Origin: Betaproteobacteria bacterium
GTDB taxonomy: Bacteria; Pseudomonadota; Gammaproteobacteria; Burkholderiales; SG8-41
Length of the DNA: 20,491 nucleotides
Assembly: GCA_029863175.1 (NCBI GenBank)
Contig: JAOTVX010000052.1
Span: 1 to 20,491, forward strand
Direction: 5' to 3'
The notes below the pieces were generated by a model. The model was not told the origin of the DNA. It made no database searches and saw only the letters and a program-made list of their open reading frames with translations. Position numbers and translations under genes: made by a program. This document shows, one piece after another, positions 1 to 7,870 of this stretch. Each line of letters opens with the position of its first letter. Within the stretch, counting starts at the first letter, position 1.

Positions 1-1027
1 CATCGTCACCCTTGCGCTGAATGATCTCGAAGAACACCGGCCCCAGCAGGGTCTTGGAGAAGATCTGCAGCAGCAGCCGGTTTCCGTCCGCTCCGGTGGT
101 GCCGTCAATGAGAATTCCGCGTTGTTTCAGTTCCTCCACCTGCTCGCCGTGTCCGGGTAGGCGTTTCTCCAGCATCTGGTAGTAGGTATCCGGAGGCTTG
201 GGCATGAAGTCCAGCCCGTTTTCGCGCAGCCGGTCGACAGTGTCGAAGATGTCCTCCGTCGACAGCGCGATGTGCTGGATCCCCTCGCCGTTGAACTCAA
301 GCAGGAATTCCTCGATCTGGCCGCCGCCCTTCTGAGACTCTTCGTTCAGCGGGATCCGAATGAGTCCATCCGGCGCGGTTAGCGCTTTGCTCGTCAGGCC
401 CGTGTACTCGCCTTTGATGTCGAAAAAGCGGATCTCTCGGAAGTTGAAAATCTTTTCGTAGTACTTCGCCCAGTGCGCCATGCGCCCGCGGTAGACGTTG
501 TGGGTAAGGTGGTCAATGAGCTCGAGTCTACAGCCCTCCGGGTGCAGATCGACGCCGTCGAGCCACTGGAAGTCGATGTCGTAGATGGAGAGACCGTCCT
601 CGAAACGGTCGATCAAGTAAATGGGCGCGCCGCCGATGCCGCTGATAGCGGGCAGCTTGAGCTCCATCGGCCCGGTTGGGATGTCGATGGGCTGCGCCCC
701 GAGTTCCAGCGCTTTCTGATAGGCCGCGTGTGAGTCCCGGACCCGAAACGCCAGGCCGCACGCTGAGGGTCCGTGCTCATCTGCAAAATAGTCGGCGAGG
801 CTGCGCGGCTGGCGGTTGATAAGGAAATTGATCTGTCCCTGGCGGTAGAGGTCGACATCCTTGGAGCGATGATGCGCGACTCGGATGAAGCCGAGGGCTG
901 AGAAGACCTTTTCCAGGATCGAAGAGTCCGGTGCGGCGAACTCGACGAATTCGAACCCGCACAGACCCAGCGGGTTCTCGAAGAGATCGGTGTGGCCCGT
1001 CTCACGGGCGGTCGCTTTAGTGTTCAC
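1..1027 (-). CDS. hppD: 4-hydroxyphenylpyruvate dioxygenase, 3' end cut by window edge
   Basis: This Fe(II) enzyme converts 4-hydroxyphenylpyruvate to homogentisate in tyrosine breakdown. I translated 342 residues from a GTG codon at 1027-1025, which has a GGAGG ribosome site just upstream (CGGAGGACACGGC-GTG). The frame stays open to base 1, so only the last codons are missing. The three expected iron ligands are present: His173 (in IDHLTHNV), His252 (in IQHIAL) and Glu334 (in FFEIIQRKG). Their spacings of 79 and 82 residues equal those of the Pseudomonas enzyme as I recall it. The C-terminal part around [19 protein letters not shown] is typical of the family. The gene starts with GTG and has few internal Met codons, so ATG-only callers would miss it. 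It is divergent from the TrpD-like gene and shows no operon link to the nir genes. Confidence 0.95.
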   Translation of the reverse strand, partial: MNTKATARETGHTDLFENPLGLCGFEFVEFAAPDSSILEKVFSALGFIRVAHHRSKDVDLYRQGQINFLINRQPRSLADYFADEHGPSACGLAFRVRDSHAAYQKALELGAQPIDIPTGPMELKLPAISGIGGAPIYLIDRFEDGLSIYDIDFQWLDGVDLHPEGCRLELIDHLTHNVYRGRMAHWAKYYEKIFNFREIRFFDIKGEYTGLTSKALTAPDGLIRIPLNEESQKGGGQIEEFLLEFNGEGIQHIALSTEDIFDTVDRLRENGLDFMPKPPDTYYQMLEKRLPGHGEQVEELKQRGILIDGTTGADGNRLLLQIFSKTLLGPVFFEIIQRKGDD

Positions 1028-1532
1028 GCCGTGTCCTCCGTTTAATGAGAGCGGCGGAGCCCTGGCAGGGTTCCGTCTCGGGAACGGAGCGTTGACTCAG
1101 TAGACAGTATAGATAAGGAGTTGTGAGCATGTATCTCAGCTGAAAATTCGGAAAAACACGGGGGGCGAGAAAGCATCGGGGAGCTGAGAGGTTGCCGGTG
1201 GCGGAAGAGCGGACAGGGGCTTAAGTTGCAGGAACACAGGCTCAGACCCGGTGCCGTGACCGGTCAGGCCTGGGGTCTCGTGGTTGAGCGAGTGCCTCTC
1301 AAACGGCGCTTGACCAAGATCAAGCCAAACTTTTCAGGGATTTGCGATTCTTCAACCGCGTGCCGAGAGAAGGGCAAAGGTGGCTATTCGTTCACGCTTT
1401 GGCGGCGTGCTTCAAGTGCTAAGCTGCGCCTGGGCATAGGCGTGGAGGTCAAGATCTTTGCCCCAGTTGCCCGAAGCTACTTGGGCAGGGGAAGACATCC
1501 TTACATTGGCGGCGCAGACGTATGGAGCGAAG
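1028..1532. other. intergenic region between divergent hppD and TrpD-like gene
   Basis: This 505-bp stretch has no convincing gene. It holds the GGAGG ribosome site of hppD (minus strand), a minus-strand TATACT that could be a -10 element for hppD but lacks a good -35, and the FNR/DNR-type palindrome listed separately. The open frames crossing it do not resemble known proteins and seem to be by-products of high GC. Confidence 0.6.
1310..1323 (+). promoter_or_regulatory. FNR/DNR-type binding site upstream of TrpD-like gene
   Basis: TTGACCAAGATCAA fits the TTGAY-N4-ATCAA consensus of the FNR/ANR/DNR/NnrR regulator family. If it activates from the usual position near -41.5, transcription would start near 1358, with GATTCT (1346-1351) as a weak -10. 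The leader to the ATG at 1533 would be about 175 nt. The assignment rests on the motif and on similar boxes at the nir genes in this window. Confidence 0.5.
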
Positions 1533-2711
1533 ATGAACGAAAATCTGCACGAGCAGACGGAAATGGTCTCACTGATCCAGCGTATCGCCACCGGCCCGAA
1601 GCTCAGCAAGGACCTCTCCCGCGAACAAGCGCGCGCCGGCATGCTCGGCGTGCTCGACGGCAGCGTGCATCCGGTGCAGGCAGCAATATTTCTCATCGCC
1701 TTGCGCATGAAACGCGAGAGCGACGAGGAGAACTTGGGACTGCTCGATGCAATCGCGAAGGCCACGGTGCGCGAGTCAGTGGACGTACCCGAGCTCATTG
1801 ACGTTTCCGATCCCTACGATGGCTTCGCCAGCCAGTTGCCGGTGACGCCGTTTCTGCCCGCGGTGCTCTCGGCGTGCGGTCTGCCCGCGGTGTCCCACGG
1901 CGTCGAGCGTATGGCGCCGAAGTTCGGCCTGACCCACGCCCAGGTGCTGCGCGCGGCCAGCGTGCCGGTCGAACTCTCGCCCGCCGAGGCCGCGTCTCGC
2001 CTGGCGGATCCGGCGGTGGGTTGGGCTTATCTCGATCAGTCGCGCTACTGCCCAGCGTTGCACCGGCTGGCGGAGCTCAGGCGGCTCATGGTCAAGCGCA
2101 CGGCACTCTCGACCCTGGAGCGGATCGCGGGTCCTTTGCGGGCGCGACGGCGCACCCACCTGCTGGCCGGATACGTGCACACGGCCTATCCGAAGGTCTA
2201 CGCGCTGCTCGCGCGCGAAGTTGGATTCGATTCGGCGATTTTAATCCGCGGCGTCGAGGGCGCGGTGGCGCCGTCGCTGCGCCGGCCCGGACAGGCCTGG
2301 GGCTATTCCGGCGGCGGTGGCCTCACGCACTTTGAATTCACGCCGGCCGAGGCCGGAATTGAGCAAGATGCGCGGGCCGTGCCGCTACCCGAAGAGACGG
2401 ATGCCCCGGCGCAGGCTTCAGTCGCGGCGGCGCGCACCGGCATCTCCGCGCTGGAGGGGGAGCCGGGCCCTGCTCGTGACACCCTGGTGTACACCGCCGC
2501 GCTGTGCCTTCGTCACGTCGGTGCCGAAACCTCCTTGCGCGCGGCGACCGCGCGGGCGCGGGAGGCTCTGGACTCCGGGGCTGCCCGCGCAAGCCTGGAG
2601 GCGGCTCGGGGCGACGGGTCGGAAAAGCGGTTGGACCCTGGGGTAGAAGGCAGGTCCGCGGCAAGCAGCGAAAAGATTGAAACCACCGGGTCGGTCAGAC
2701 AGTCAGCATAG
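1533..2711 (+). CDS. TrpD-fold (glycosyl transferase family 3-like) protein of unknown function
   Basis: The 392-residue protein has the fold signature of anthranilate phosphoribosyltransferase: an N-terminal helical domain (about residues 10-75, EQARAGMLGVLDGSVHPVQAAIFLIALR) followed by the large domain. The PRPP-binding signatures are missing. Where TrpD has GTGGD this protein has DPYDGFA (about 93-99), and where TrpD has KHGNR it has SHGVE (about 121-125). It is therefore unlikely to make phosphoribosyl anthranilate and is closer in style to the TrpD2/YbiB group. The last 60 or so residues are Ala/Arg-rich and probably disordered. I chose the ATG at 1533 because GGAG lies 5 bases upstream and the homology begins shortly after it; an in-frame ATG at 1458 would add 25 unlikely residues. 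The upstream FNR/DNR-type box suggests anaerobic control. Role unknown. Confidence 0.75.
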   Translation: MNENLHEQTEMVSLIQRIATGPKLSKDLSREQARAGMLGVLDGSVHPVQAAIFLIALRMKRESDEENLGLLDAIAKATVRESVDVPELIDVSDPYDGFASQLPVTPFLPAVLSACGLPAVSHGVERMAPKFGLTHAQVLRAASVPVELSPAEAASRLADPAVGWAYLDQSRYCPALHRLAELRRLMVKRTALSTLERIAGPLRARRRTHLLAGYVHTAYPKVYALLAREVGFDSAILIRGVEGAVAPSLRRPGQAWGYSGGGGLTHFEFTPAEAGIEQDARAVPLPEETDAPAQASVAAARTGISALEGEPGPARDTLVYTAALCLRHVGAETSLRAATARAREALDSGAARASLEAARGDGSEKRLDPGVEGRSAASSEKIETTGSVRQSA

Positions 2712-2723
2712 TTTCACAGGCAT

Positions 2724-2866
2724 TAGAACCTATCTCAGAATTGCTGTGCTTGCCGATACGGCGTTAAAAACAGGCTCAAAATACTCATTTACTCGCGTGT
2801 AAACTGCGCTTTTTCGCCTGTTTTGCCTTGTCTCGCCTGCGCTCGCAAATTCTGAGATAGGTTCTA
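2724..2866 (+). mobile_element. MITE-like palindromic element, copy 1 (143 bp)
   Basis: The element is bounded by perfect 19-bp inverted repeats (2724-2742 and 2848-2866, TAGAACCTATCTCAGAATT). It is more AT-rich than its surroundings and carries internal complementary arms (AAAACAGGC with GCCTGTTTT, TTTAC with GTAAA), so it can fold along its length. It encodes nothing. Flanks are TTAG on the left and CTAG on the right, resembling IS5-type YTAR targets. A second copy in opposite orientation lies at 3892-4049. It sits between two convergent genes, where its hairpin could end transcription from both sides. Confidence 0.85.
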
Positions 2867-2907
2867 GTCACGCGACTCACTCATCGCGCAGTGCATTCGG
2901 CTACCGC

Positions 2908-3864
2908 TTAATTCGACAGGTAGAGCGCAATCCCTGCTGTTCGCAACCTTTCCGTTGCCGCTGCGCTCAGATTGCGCGCATCGGTCAGCCAGCCGGCCCG
3001 GCGCCCTTCCCGGGCAAGCCCGACCAATTCTTCGATCACGTCGGTCGGCGGACGTCCGGCGGCAGATCTACGTTCGGCGTCCCTGCGGATCAGATCGAGT
3101 ACGGGCTGGGCGAGGCCCGCGTCGTGGATCACCACGTCGGCCTGTTGCAGCAGGCGCAGGGCGCGCAGGGTAAAAGACTCCGGATCCCCTGCCGGCGGCG
3201 TCGAGACCAGATAGACCTCGCCGGCGTGATTCTCCGGCTCATCTTTTAGGCGCGTACGCATGAGCGCACGGGCCTCCTCGTCTCGACCAGAAAAAACGAG
3301 CTCGGCGGCGGGGCCCTGCAGCACCGACTCCCAGAAGTAGCGCCGCCGCGACGGCGCCAGACGCTCGGCGACTTCCGGGCGTAACTCCCTGGCTATCCGC
3401 GCCAGCTCGCCGAACCGCGCCGGCAGAAGCGCCTCCAGCCGCGCGCGTAGGAAGCGGCCCAGCACCGGCGCCGCACCGGCGGTGGAGATAGCGACGACCA
3501 CCGGAGATCGATCCACGATGGCCGGCATGATGCAGCTGCACAGCTCCGGCCGATCGACGACGTTGACCGGAATACCGCGCTTGGAAGCGAACTCGGCCGC
3601 GCGCGTGGCCTGCGTGGCGTCCTCCAGGGTGATCACGGCAAGAACGCAGCCGGCGAAGCTGTCGCTCCCGAGCGCCTGGAAAGAATGCTCGACTCGGCCG
3701 GCGCGCAAGTGGTCGGCGAGCCCCTCGCCCAGCGCGTCGGCGATGACGCGCACCCGGGCGCCGGCGCGCAGCAGCAGTTCCGTTTTACGCGCCGCGGTGG
3801 CGTCCCCGCCGACAACGGCGCAGGTGCGCCCGCGAAGGTCAAAAAACAGGGGCAGGTATTCCAT
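2908..3864 (-). CDS. precorrin-2 dehydrogenase/sirohydrochlorin ferrochelatase with decayed methyltransferase remnant
   Basis: This 318-residue protein matches the CysG N-terminal half, which oxidises precorrin-2 with NAD and inserts iron to give siroheme. Residues 1-112 form the NAD-binding part (FFDLRGRTCAVVGGDATAARK), with Asp104 in VNVVDRPE at the catalytic position. The dimerisation part follows (IVDRSPVVVAISTAGAAPVL). Position 128, a phosphorylated Ser in Salmonella CysG, is Thr here. From about residue 214 a damaged start of the C-terminal methyltransferase domain is visible: GAGPGD has become STPPAGD, RLKGGDP has become WLTDARN, and the protein ends about 150 residues early. Methylation is therefore left to NirE. 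The gene runs in the nir direction downstream of nirN and probably supplies siroheme for heme d1. MITE copies flank it on both sides. Confidence 0.85.
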   Translation of the reverse strand: MEYLPLFFDLRGRTCAVVGGDATAARKTELLLRAGARVRVIADALGEGLADHLRAGRVEHSFQALGSDSFAGCVLAVITLEDATQATRAAEFASKRGIPVNVVDRPELCSCIMPAIVDRSPVVVAISTAGAAPVLGRFLRARLEALLPARFGELARIARELRPEVAERLAPSRRRYFWESVLQGPAAELVFSGRDEEARALMRTRLKDEPENHAGEVYLVSTPPAGDPESFTLRALRLLQQADVVIHDAGLAQPVLDLIRRDAERRSAAGRPPTDVIEELVGLAREGRRAGWLTDARNLSAAATERLRTAGIALYLSN

Positions 3865-3891
3865 GGCCGAGAGTCGCGATCCGTTCTTGCC

Positions 3892-4049
3892 TAGAACCTA
3901 TCTCAGAATTAGCGAGCCCCAGGCTAGACAATCCCCGAGACAAGGCAAAAACAGGCGAAAAAGCGCAGTTTACACGCGAGTAAATGAGCATTTTGAGCCT
4001 GTTTTTAACGCCGTTAGGCTAAGCACAGCAATTTTAGAGATAGGTTCTA
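3892..4049 (-). mobile_element. MITE-like palindromic element, copy 2 (158 bp, inverted relative to copy 1)
   Basis: This copy matches copy 1 when reverse-complemented through most of its length. It is about 15 bases longer, with the extra bases near its left end (around CCCCAGGCTAGACAATCCCC). The left terminal repeat (3892-3910) is intact, while the right one has a few changes (TTTTAGAGATAGGTTCTA). CTAG lies at both ends (3891-3894 and 4047-4050), consistent with a 4-bp target duplication. The right end coincides with the nirN stop codon. The hairpin separates nirN from the cysG-like gene and may reduce read-through. Confidence 0.85.
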
Positions 4050-5663
4050 GTGACTCGTTCCCGGATCCCGGGTGATCTTGTTATACACGTTGTACTTCCC
4101 TGACGGCTTGACCATGGGCAGCCGTTTGACCTCCTCCAGGGTTTCGGCGTCGTACACGACGATGGCGCCGTTCATTTCCCAGATGCTGAGCAAGGCGTAG
4201 CGCCCGTCGCGGGTGAACTCTACGTGGGCTGCGGTCTTGCCCGGCGCGGGACGCAGCGTCCTTGCGATCTCCAGCGTTGCCTTATCGATCACATGCACGG
4301 CATCCCGATTGGGGCCAAAGAACACGTCGGCCCAGGCGTAACGGCTGTTCTTATGACTGCGCATGAAGAAACCAGGGCCGAGCGTCGGGATCCGCTTGAC
4401 AACTTTCCAGCTGCCCATATCGATGACGGTGAGCTCGGACTTCTTCAGGTTCGGTGTCGCGACAACAGGCTTTCCCTGGTAATCCCAGCTGATGCCGGAG
4501 CCCAGGTGCGGAAGACCCGTCATATCGATGTCAGCGATCTTGCGTCCGACTAGTAGGCTCACCACCTGGCCGTTTTTCGCGTTGCGTGCGGCGCCAATCA
4601 GGTTCTCGTATTTAGGATCGAAGAAGAAATCGTCGAGATAGTCGTCGAGCTCAATCCGGCGCACCGGAAAGCGCTCGGTGATCTTCGGCGGACCCTCGAC
4701 GCGGTAGTCGTGGACGCGGCCATAATAGACGGGTTCGTCAGCGTACTGAATTTCCCATACTTCCTCGATGTCTTTCAGCGCCGCGATAAAGCTCTTTCGC
4801 GGCGGCGCGTCGTAGACGGCGCTGACCCGCGAGGTGTTGCCCTTGCCGTCGCTGACCAGGATCACCTTCTCCAGCGTGAGATCGGTGGCCCGCAGCACCA
4901 CCAGGGTGTGCGGCAGGTAGTTCGCGACCATGAGGTAGCGCCCGTCCCCGGACGCCGCTAGGTTTCGCGTATTGATGCCGGCGCGCGTTTCGACGACGGT
5001 CTCGAGACGGTACATGTCGAACTTCGATACCCAGCCGTCGCGCGATGCGAGGTACGCATAGCGTCCGTCGGGCGAGAACTTCGGCCCACCGTGGAGCGCG
5101 TGTCGTGACTTGAAGCGATGGATCGGTTCGAGGCGATCGCCGTCGAGCACCGTCACGTGATGGTCGCCCGATTCGACGACCAGAAAAAGATTCAGCGGGT
5201 CGGCGTCGAAGGTCGGGCGCTCGCCGGGATCGTCTATCGGCTGCCGAAGGACGATGCGGCTCGCCTCGATCTGCTGAGCGTCCCAATTGGGCGTTTCGGC
5301 AAGCGGCGTATAGATCAGCGTGACCAGCGCGTCGATTTCGGTGGCGTTAAGGCGATCGCCGAAGGCCGCCATCTGTGTCGCCGGCAGGCCGTTGGCAATT
5401 GCGGCCGCGGCCTGCTTCGGGCGCAGCCGCTTCAGATTTTCCGGCAGCAAAGCGGGGCCAATGCCGCCTAAGCGATCGGGGCCGTGGCACGCTGCGCAGT
5501 GCTGGCGATAGAGCGTCGCGGCATCGTGGGCGGGATGTTCAGCCTTTGTTTGCGCCGAAGCGACGGCTGGATGCGCAAGCGACAGGAGCGCAATGAAGGC
5601 GCCAGCGAAGCGCGTAGTCACCGACCCGGCGGTCACCGCAGGCCGCCGCTCGGCACGCGCCAA
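4047..5663 (-). CDS. nirN: NirN, cytochrome c/d1-type dehydrogenase of heme d1 synthesis
   Basis: NirN is a periplasmic relative of NirS that makes the last change in heme d1 synthesis, forming the acrylate side chain before transfer to NirS. A signal peptide (about residues 15-37, ending AVASA) is followed by a small cytochrome c domain with heme site CAACH (56-60). An eight-bladed d1-type propeller makes up the rest and ends YNVYNKITRDPGTSH. It lacks the HDGG region that NirS has, which separates it from a nitrite reductase. The start is uncertain: the longest frame begins at a TTG (5663), but a GTG at 5621 would give a normal signal peptide and 524 residues. Neither has a clear ribosome site. 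It follows nirJ closely. Its TAG stop lies in the CTAG at the edge of the MITE. Confidence 0.9.
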   Translation of the reverse strand: MARAERRPAVTAGSVTTRFAGAFIALLSLAHPAVASAQTKAEHPAHDAATLYRQHCAACHGPDRLGGIGPALLPENLKRLRPKQAAAAIANGLPATQMAAFGDRLNATEIDALVTLIYTPLAETPNWDAQQIEASRIVLRQPIDDPGERPTFDADPLNLFLVVESGDHHVTVLDGDRLEPIHRFKSRHALHGGPKFSPDGRYAYLASRDGWVSKFDMYRLETVVETRAGINTRNLAASGDGRYLMVANYLPHTLVVLRATDLTLEKVILVSDGKGNTSRVSAVYDAPPRKSFIAALKDIEEVWEIQYADEPVYYGRVHDYRVEGPPKITERFPVRRIELDDYLDDFFFDPKYENLIGAARNAKNGQVVSLLVGRKIADIDMTGLPHLGSGISWDYQGKPVVATPNLKKSELTVIDMGSWKVVKRIPTLGPGFFMRSHKNSRYAWADVFFGPNRDAVHVIDKATLEIARTLRPAPGKTAAHVEFTRDGRYALLSIWEMNGAIVVYDAETLEEVKRLPMVKPSGKYNVYNKITRDPGTSH

Positions 5664-5685
5664 GCGGCGTTGGCGTCGATCGCCA

Positions 5686-6939
5686 TCACGAAGCTTCGGC
5701 TCGCGCCCGGCGGGAGCGCTCCTTCGCGGAGCTTGAGCGCAAAGTGACTCGACGCGAGGCGCCGCTTTCGACGCTCCCGTCAGCCTCCGCTACGACACCA
5801 ATCTCCTGATCGGTCAGATAACAACCGGGGTCCTCCGCCCACAGGTTGCCGCTGGTCTGGTAGGCGCGCACCCGAGTGTTGCCGCCGCAAACGTCCAGGT
5901 GCGCGCAGGCGCCACAGCGGCCCTCAACCGGGCGCGGCCGGTGCTTGAGCCCGGCCATCACCGGATCCGAAAGATCCTCCCAGATCTCGGAGAAGGGGCG
6001 CTTGCGCACGTTACCCAGCGTGTGGTGCCACCAGAAGGTGTCCGGATGCACGCGCCCCTCGTTGTCGATGTTCGCGATCCAGATCCCGGACGCGTTGCCG
6101 CCCCAGCGAACGAGGCGTTCGCGCAGCGCCGGCAGGCGATCGGGAAAACGCGATTTCGCCCACTCCAGCAGATAGACCGCGTCGGCGTCGTTGTTGCCGG
6201 TCACGTACTCCCGCTTGCGGCCTTCGTTCACGTCGCGAAGGCAGGCGTCAAACAGCAGATCCATGGCGCGGCGCGTGATCGCGTGGCGCGCGTCGGAGCG
6301 GCGGTTGCGGTTTCCGCGACCGGCGTAGTTAAGATGTGAAAGATAAAACTTGTCGACGTCCTCGTCGTCCATGAGCCGAAGCAGATCGGGGAGCTCGGCG
6401 GCGTTGTCCTCGGTCAGGGTGAAGCGCAGACCCACCTTGATGCCCGCATTCCGGCAAAGCCGTACGCCGCGCAGCGCCAGGTCGAACGCGCCCTCCATGC
6501 GCCGAAAGCGATCGTGCGTATCGCACAGGCCGTCGATGCTGATGCCGACGTAGTCGTAGTCGACGTCGGCGATTTCGCCGATATTGCTTTCGTCGATGCG
6601 GGTGCCGTTTGTGGACAGCCCGACGTAGAAGCCCATCGCCTTTGCGCGGCGCGAGATAGCGAAAATATGCGGGTGCATCAGCGGCTCGCCGCCGGACAGG
6701 ATAAGCACCGGCACGCCGTAACGCTTGAGATCGTCCATCACGCTTTCGATCTCATCGAAGCTCAGCTCGTTTGGGAAGTCGCGGTCGGCCGACACCGAGT
6801 AGCAGTGCTTGCAGGTCAGGTTGCAGCGCCGGATCAGGTTCCAGATCACAACCGGACCAGGCGGTGTGCGCGCCGGCCCTAGCGGCCCTGGTGGCTCGGG
6901 AGATGCGAGCACGCGCATGTACTGAGAGACACGAAACAT
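5686..6939 (-). CDS. nirJ: NirJ, radical SAM enzyme of heme d1 synthesis
   Basis: NirJ is a radical SAM protein that acts on didecarboxysiroheme, replacing two propionates by oxo groups on the way to heme d1. The 417-residue protein has the radical SAM cluster site CNLTCKHC (Cys39, Cys43, Cys46) and the SAM-binding SGGEP (82-86). A C-terminal SPASM-type set of cysteines (CGACAHLDVC at 342-351, then Cys373) binds a second Fe-S cluster. The last 40 or so residues are Ser/Arg-rich and probably a flexible tail. AAGGAG lies 7 bases before the ATG and touches the nirH stop, so translation of the two is probably coupled. Confidence 0.95.
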   Translation of the reverse strand: MFRVSQYMRVLASPEPPGPLGPARTPPGPVVIWNLIRRCNLTCKHCYSVSADRDFPNELSFDEIESVMDDLKRYGVPVLILSGGEPLMHPHIFAISRRAKAMGFYVGLSTNGTRIDESNIGEIADVDYDYVGISIDGLCDTHDRFRRMEGAFDLALRGVRLCRNAGIKVGLRFTLTEDNAAELPDLLRLMDDEDVDKFYLSHLNYAGRGNRNRRSDARHAITRRAMDLLFDACLRDVNEGRKREYVTGNNDADAVYLLEWAKSRFPDRLPALRERLVRWGGNASGIWIANIDNEGRVHPDTFWWHHTLGNVRKRPFSEIWEDLSDPVMAGLKHRPRPVEGRCGACAHLDVCGGNTRVRAYQTSGNLWAEDPGCYLTDQEIGVVAEADGSVESGASRRVTLRSSSAKERSRRARAEAS

Positions 6940-6950
6940 TCGCTGCTCCT

Positions 6951-7496
6951 TCAGGCGAGACGAAGGCCTGTCTTCTTGAGGATTCGCGTGCTGTAGAGCA
7001 CGTCGTGAGCGCGCGCATGAGGCGCCAGCAGCTTCGCGATGTGGGCGACCTTCTGCTCCACCGCGTCGCGATCGCGACCGTGCACCATGGCGAACAAGTT
7101 GTAGCGCCAGTGCGGCGGTCGGCGAGGGCGAAGGTAGCAGTGGCTGACGAACTCCAGCGCGCCGACCTCACCTCCGAGAAAGCTGACCCGGTCGTCTTCG
7201 ACATCCCAGACCGACATACCGTTTGCACGGTAACCCAGGGCGTAGTGATTCGGCACCGCCGCGATGCGGCGCACCGCGCCCGAGGCGAGCATCTGGCGAA
7301 AGCGGGCCATGACCTCGTCAGGCGAAATTCCGAGCCGCTCGGCAACCTCGTGGTATGGGCGCCGCGCTAAGGGCAGACCCTTTTGAGTCGCCAGGACCAT
7401 GGCGCGATAAACCTCGGACTTCTCGTCGAGCGGACGCAAGTCGGGTTCCGCAGCGCAGGCCGCTCCTGTTTCACTGCGGGCCGGGGACGTTGTCAC
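6951..7496 (-). CDS. nirH: NirH, siroheme decarboxylase subunit (Lrp/AsnC-like)
   Basis: NirH works with NirD, NirL and NirG to remove two acetate carboxyl groups from siroheme, giving 12,18-didecarboxysiroheme. These proteins resemble Lrp/AsnC regulators but are enzymes. The 181-residue sequence has the helix-turn-helix-like region ([23 protein letters not shown]) and the L/H-type signature [25 protein letters not shown] chose GTG at 7496, which overlaps the TGA stop of the cytochrome c gene (GTGA); a later ATG (MVLATQKG) would cut into the conserved N-terminus. Assignment as NirH rather than NirL rests on its place after nirG and before nirJ. Confidence 0.85.
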   Translation of the reverse strand: MTTSPARSETGAACAAEPDLRPLDEKSEVYRAMVLATQKGLPLARRPYHEVAERLGISPDEVMARFRQMLASGAVRRIAAVPNHYALGYRANGMSVWDVEDDRVSFLGGEVGALEFVSHCYLRPRRPPHWRYNLFAMVHGRDRDAVEQKVAHIAKLLAPHARAHDVLYSTRILKKTGLRLA

Positions 7497-7825
7497 TTGC
7501 ACGGGTTCTGCGAGGCGTAATAGGCGGCAACATTCTCGACGTCGGTGTCGGAAAGCATCGAGGCCATCGGCTTCATGATCGGATTGTTGCGCGCGCCGCT
7601 CTTGTACGCTTTGATGGCCTCGACAAGATACTGCTCGTTCTGGCCGCCGATGTTCGGGTAGATAGGCGCGGTCGCCTTGCCGTCGTTGCCATGACACGCC
7701 GCGCAGGCGCCGATCTTGGCCTTGCCAGCCTCGGCATCGCCGGCGTGCGCGGTGGCGGTCATGGCGCCGACCGCAACGGCCGCGGCAAGTCCCAGTGCTA
7801 ATTTTCCAATTTCAAAGTTCTTCAT
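7493..7825 (-). CDS. small periplasmic class I cytochrome c
   Basis: This 110-residue protein has a signal peptide (1-28, ending ATAHA), a single heme site CAACH (41-45) and candidate Met ligands in [10 protein letters not shown] (84-90). It resembles c553/c4-type electron carriers. The ATG has a strong AAGGAG 8 bases upstream, better than those of its neighbours, so it may be made in larger amounts. It lies between nirG and nirH and overlaps the nirH start. It may do the job of NirM (cytochrome c551), passing electrons to NirS or to NirN/NirF; the sequence alone cannot tell which. Confidence 0.88.
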   Translation of the reverse strand: MKNFEIGKLALGLAAAVAVGAMTATAHAGDAEAGKAKIGACAACHGNDGKATAPIYPNIGGQNEQYLVEAIKAYKSGARNNPIMKPMASMLSDTDVENVAAYYASQNPCK

Positions 7826-7870
7826 GTATTGACTCCTTATCGCTGTGTTTGGCCAAGTGGTTCGAGGCGA

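Noticed and set aside
1096..1105. CTCAGTAGAC also found near 11757, possible dispersed repeat
   Set aside because: Only ten bases match and the contexts differ (hppD upstream region versus nirS stop), so chance is likely.
1115..1143. AAGGAG followed by ATG and a four-codon frame (MYLS), possible leader peptide
   Set aside because: It is far from the TrpD-like gene, has no attenuator-like hairpins and is short enough to be chance.
4051..5663. Second nitrite reductase instead of NirN
   Set aside because: The protein lacks the HDGG active-site region of NirS and has the NirN-type C-terminus, and it lies after nirJ as expected for nirN.
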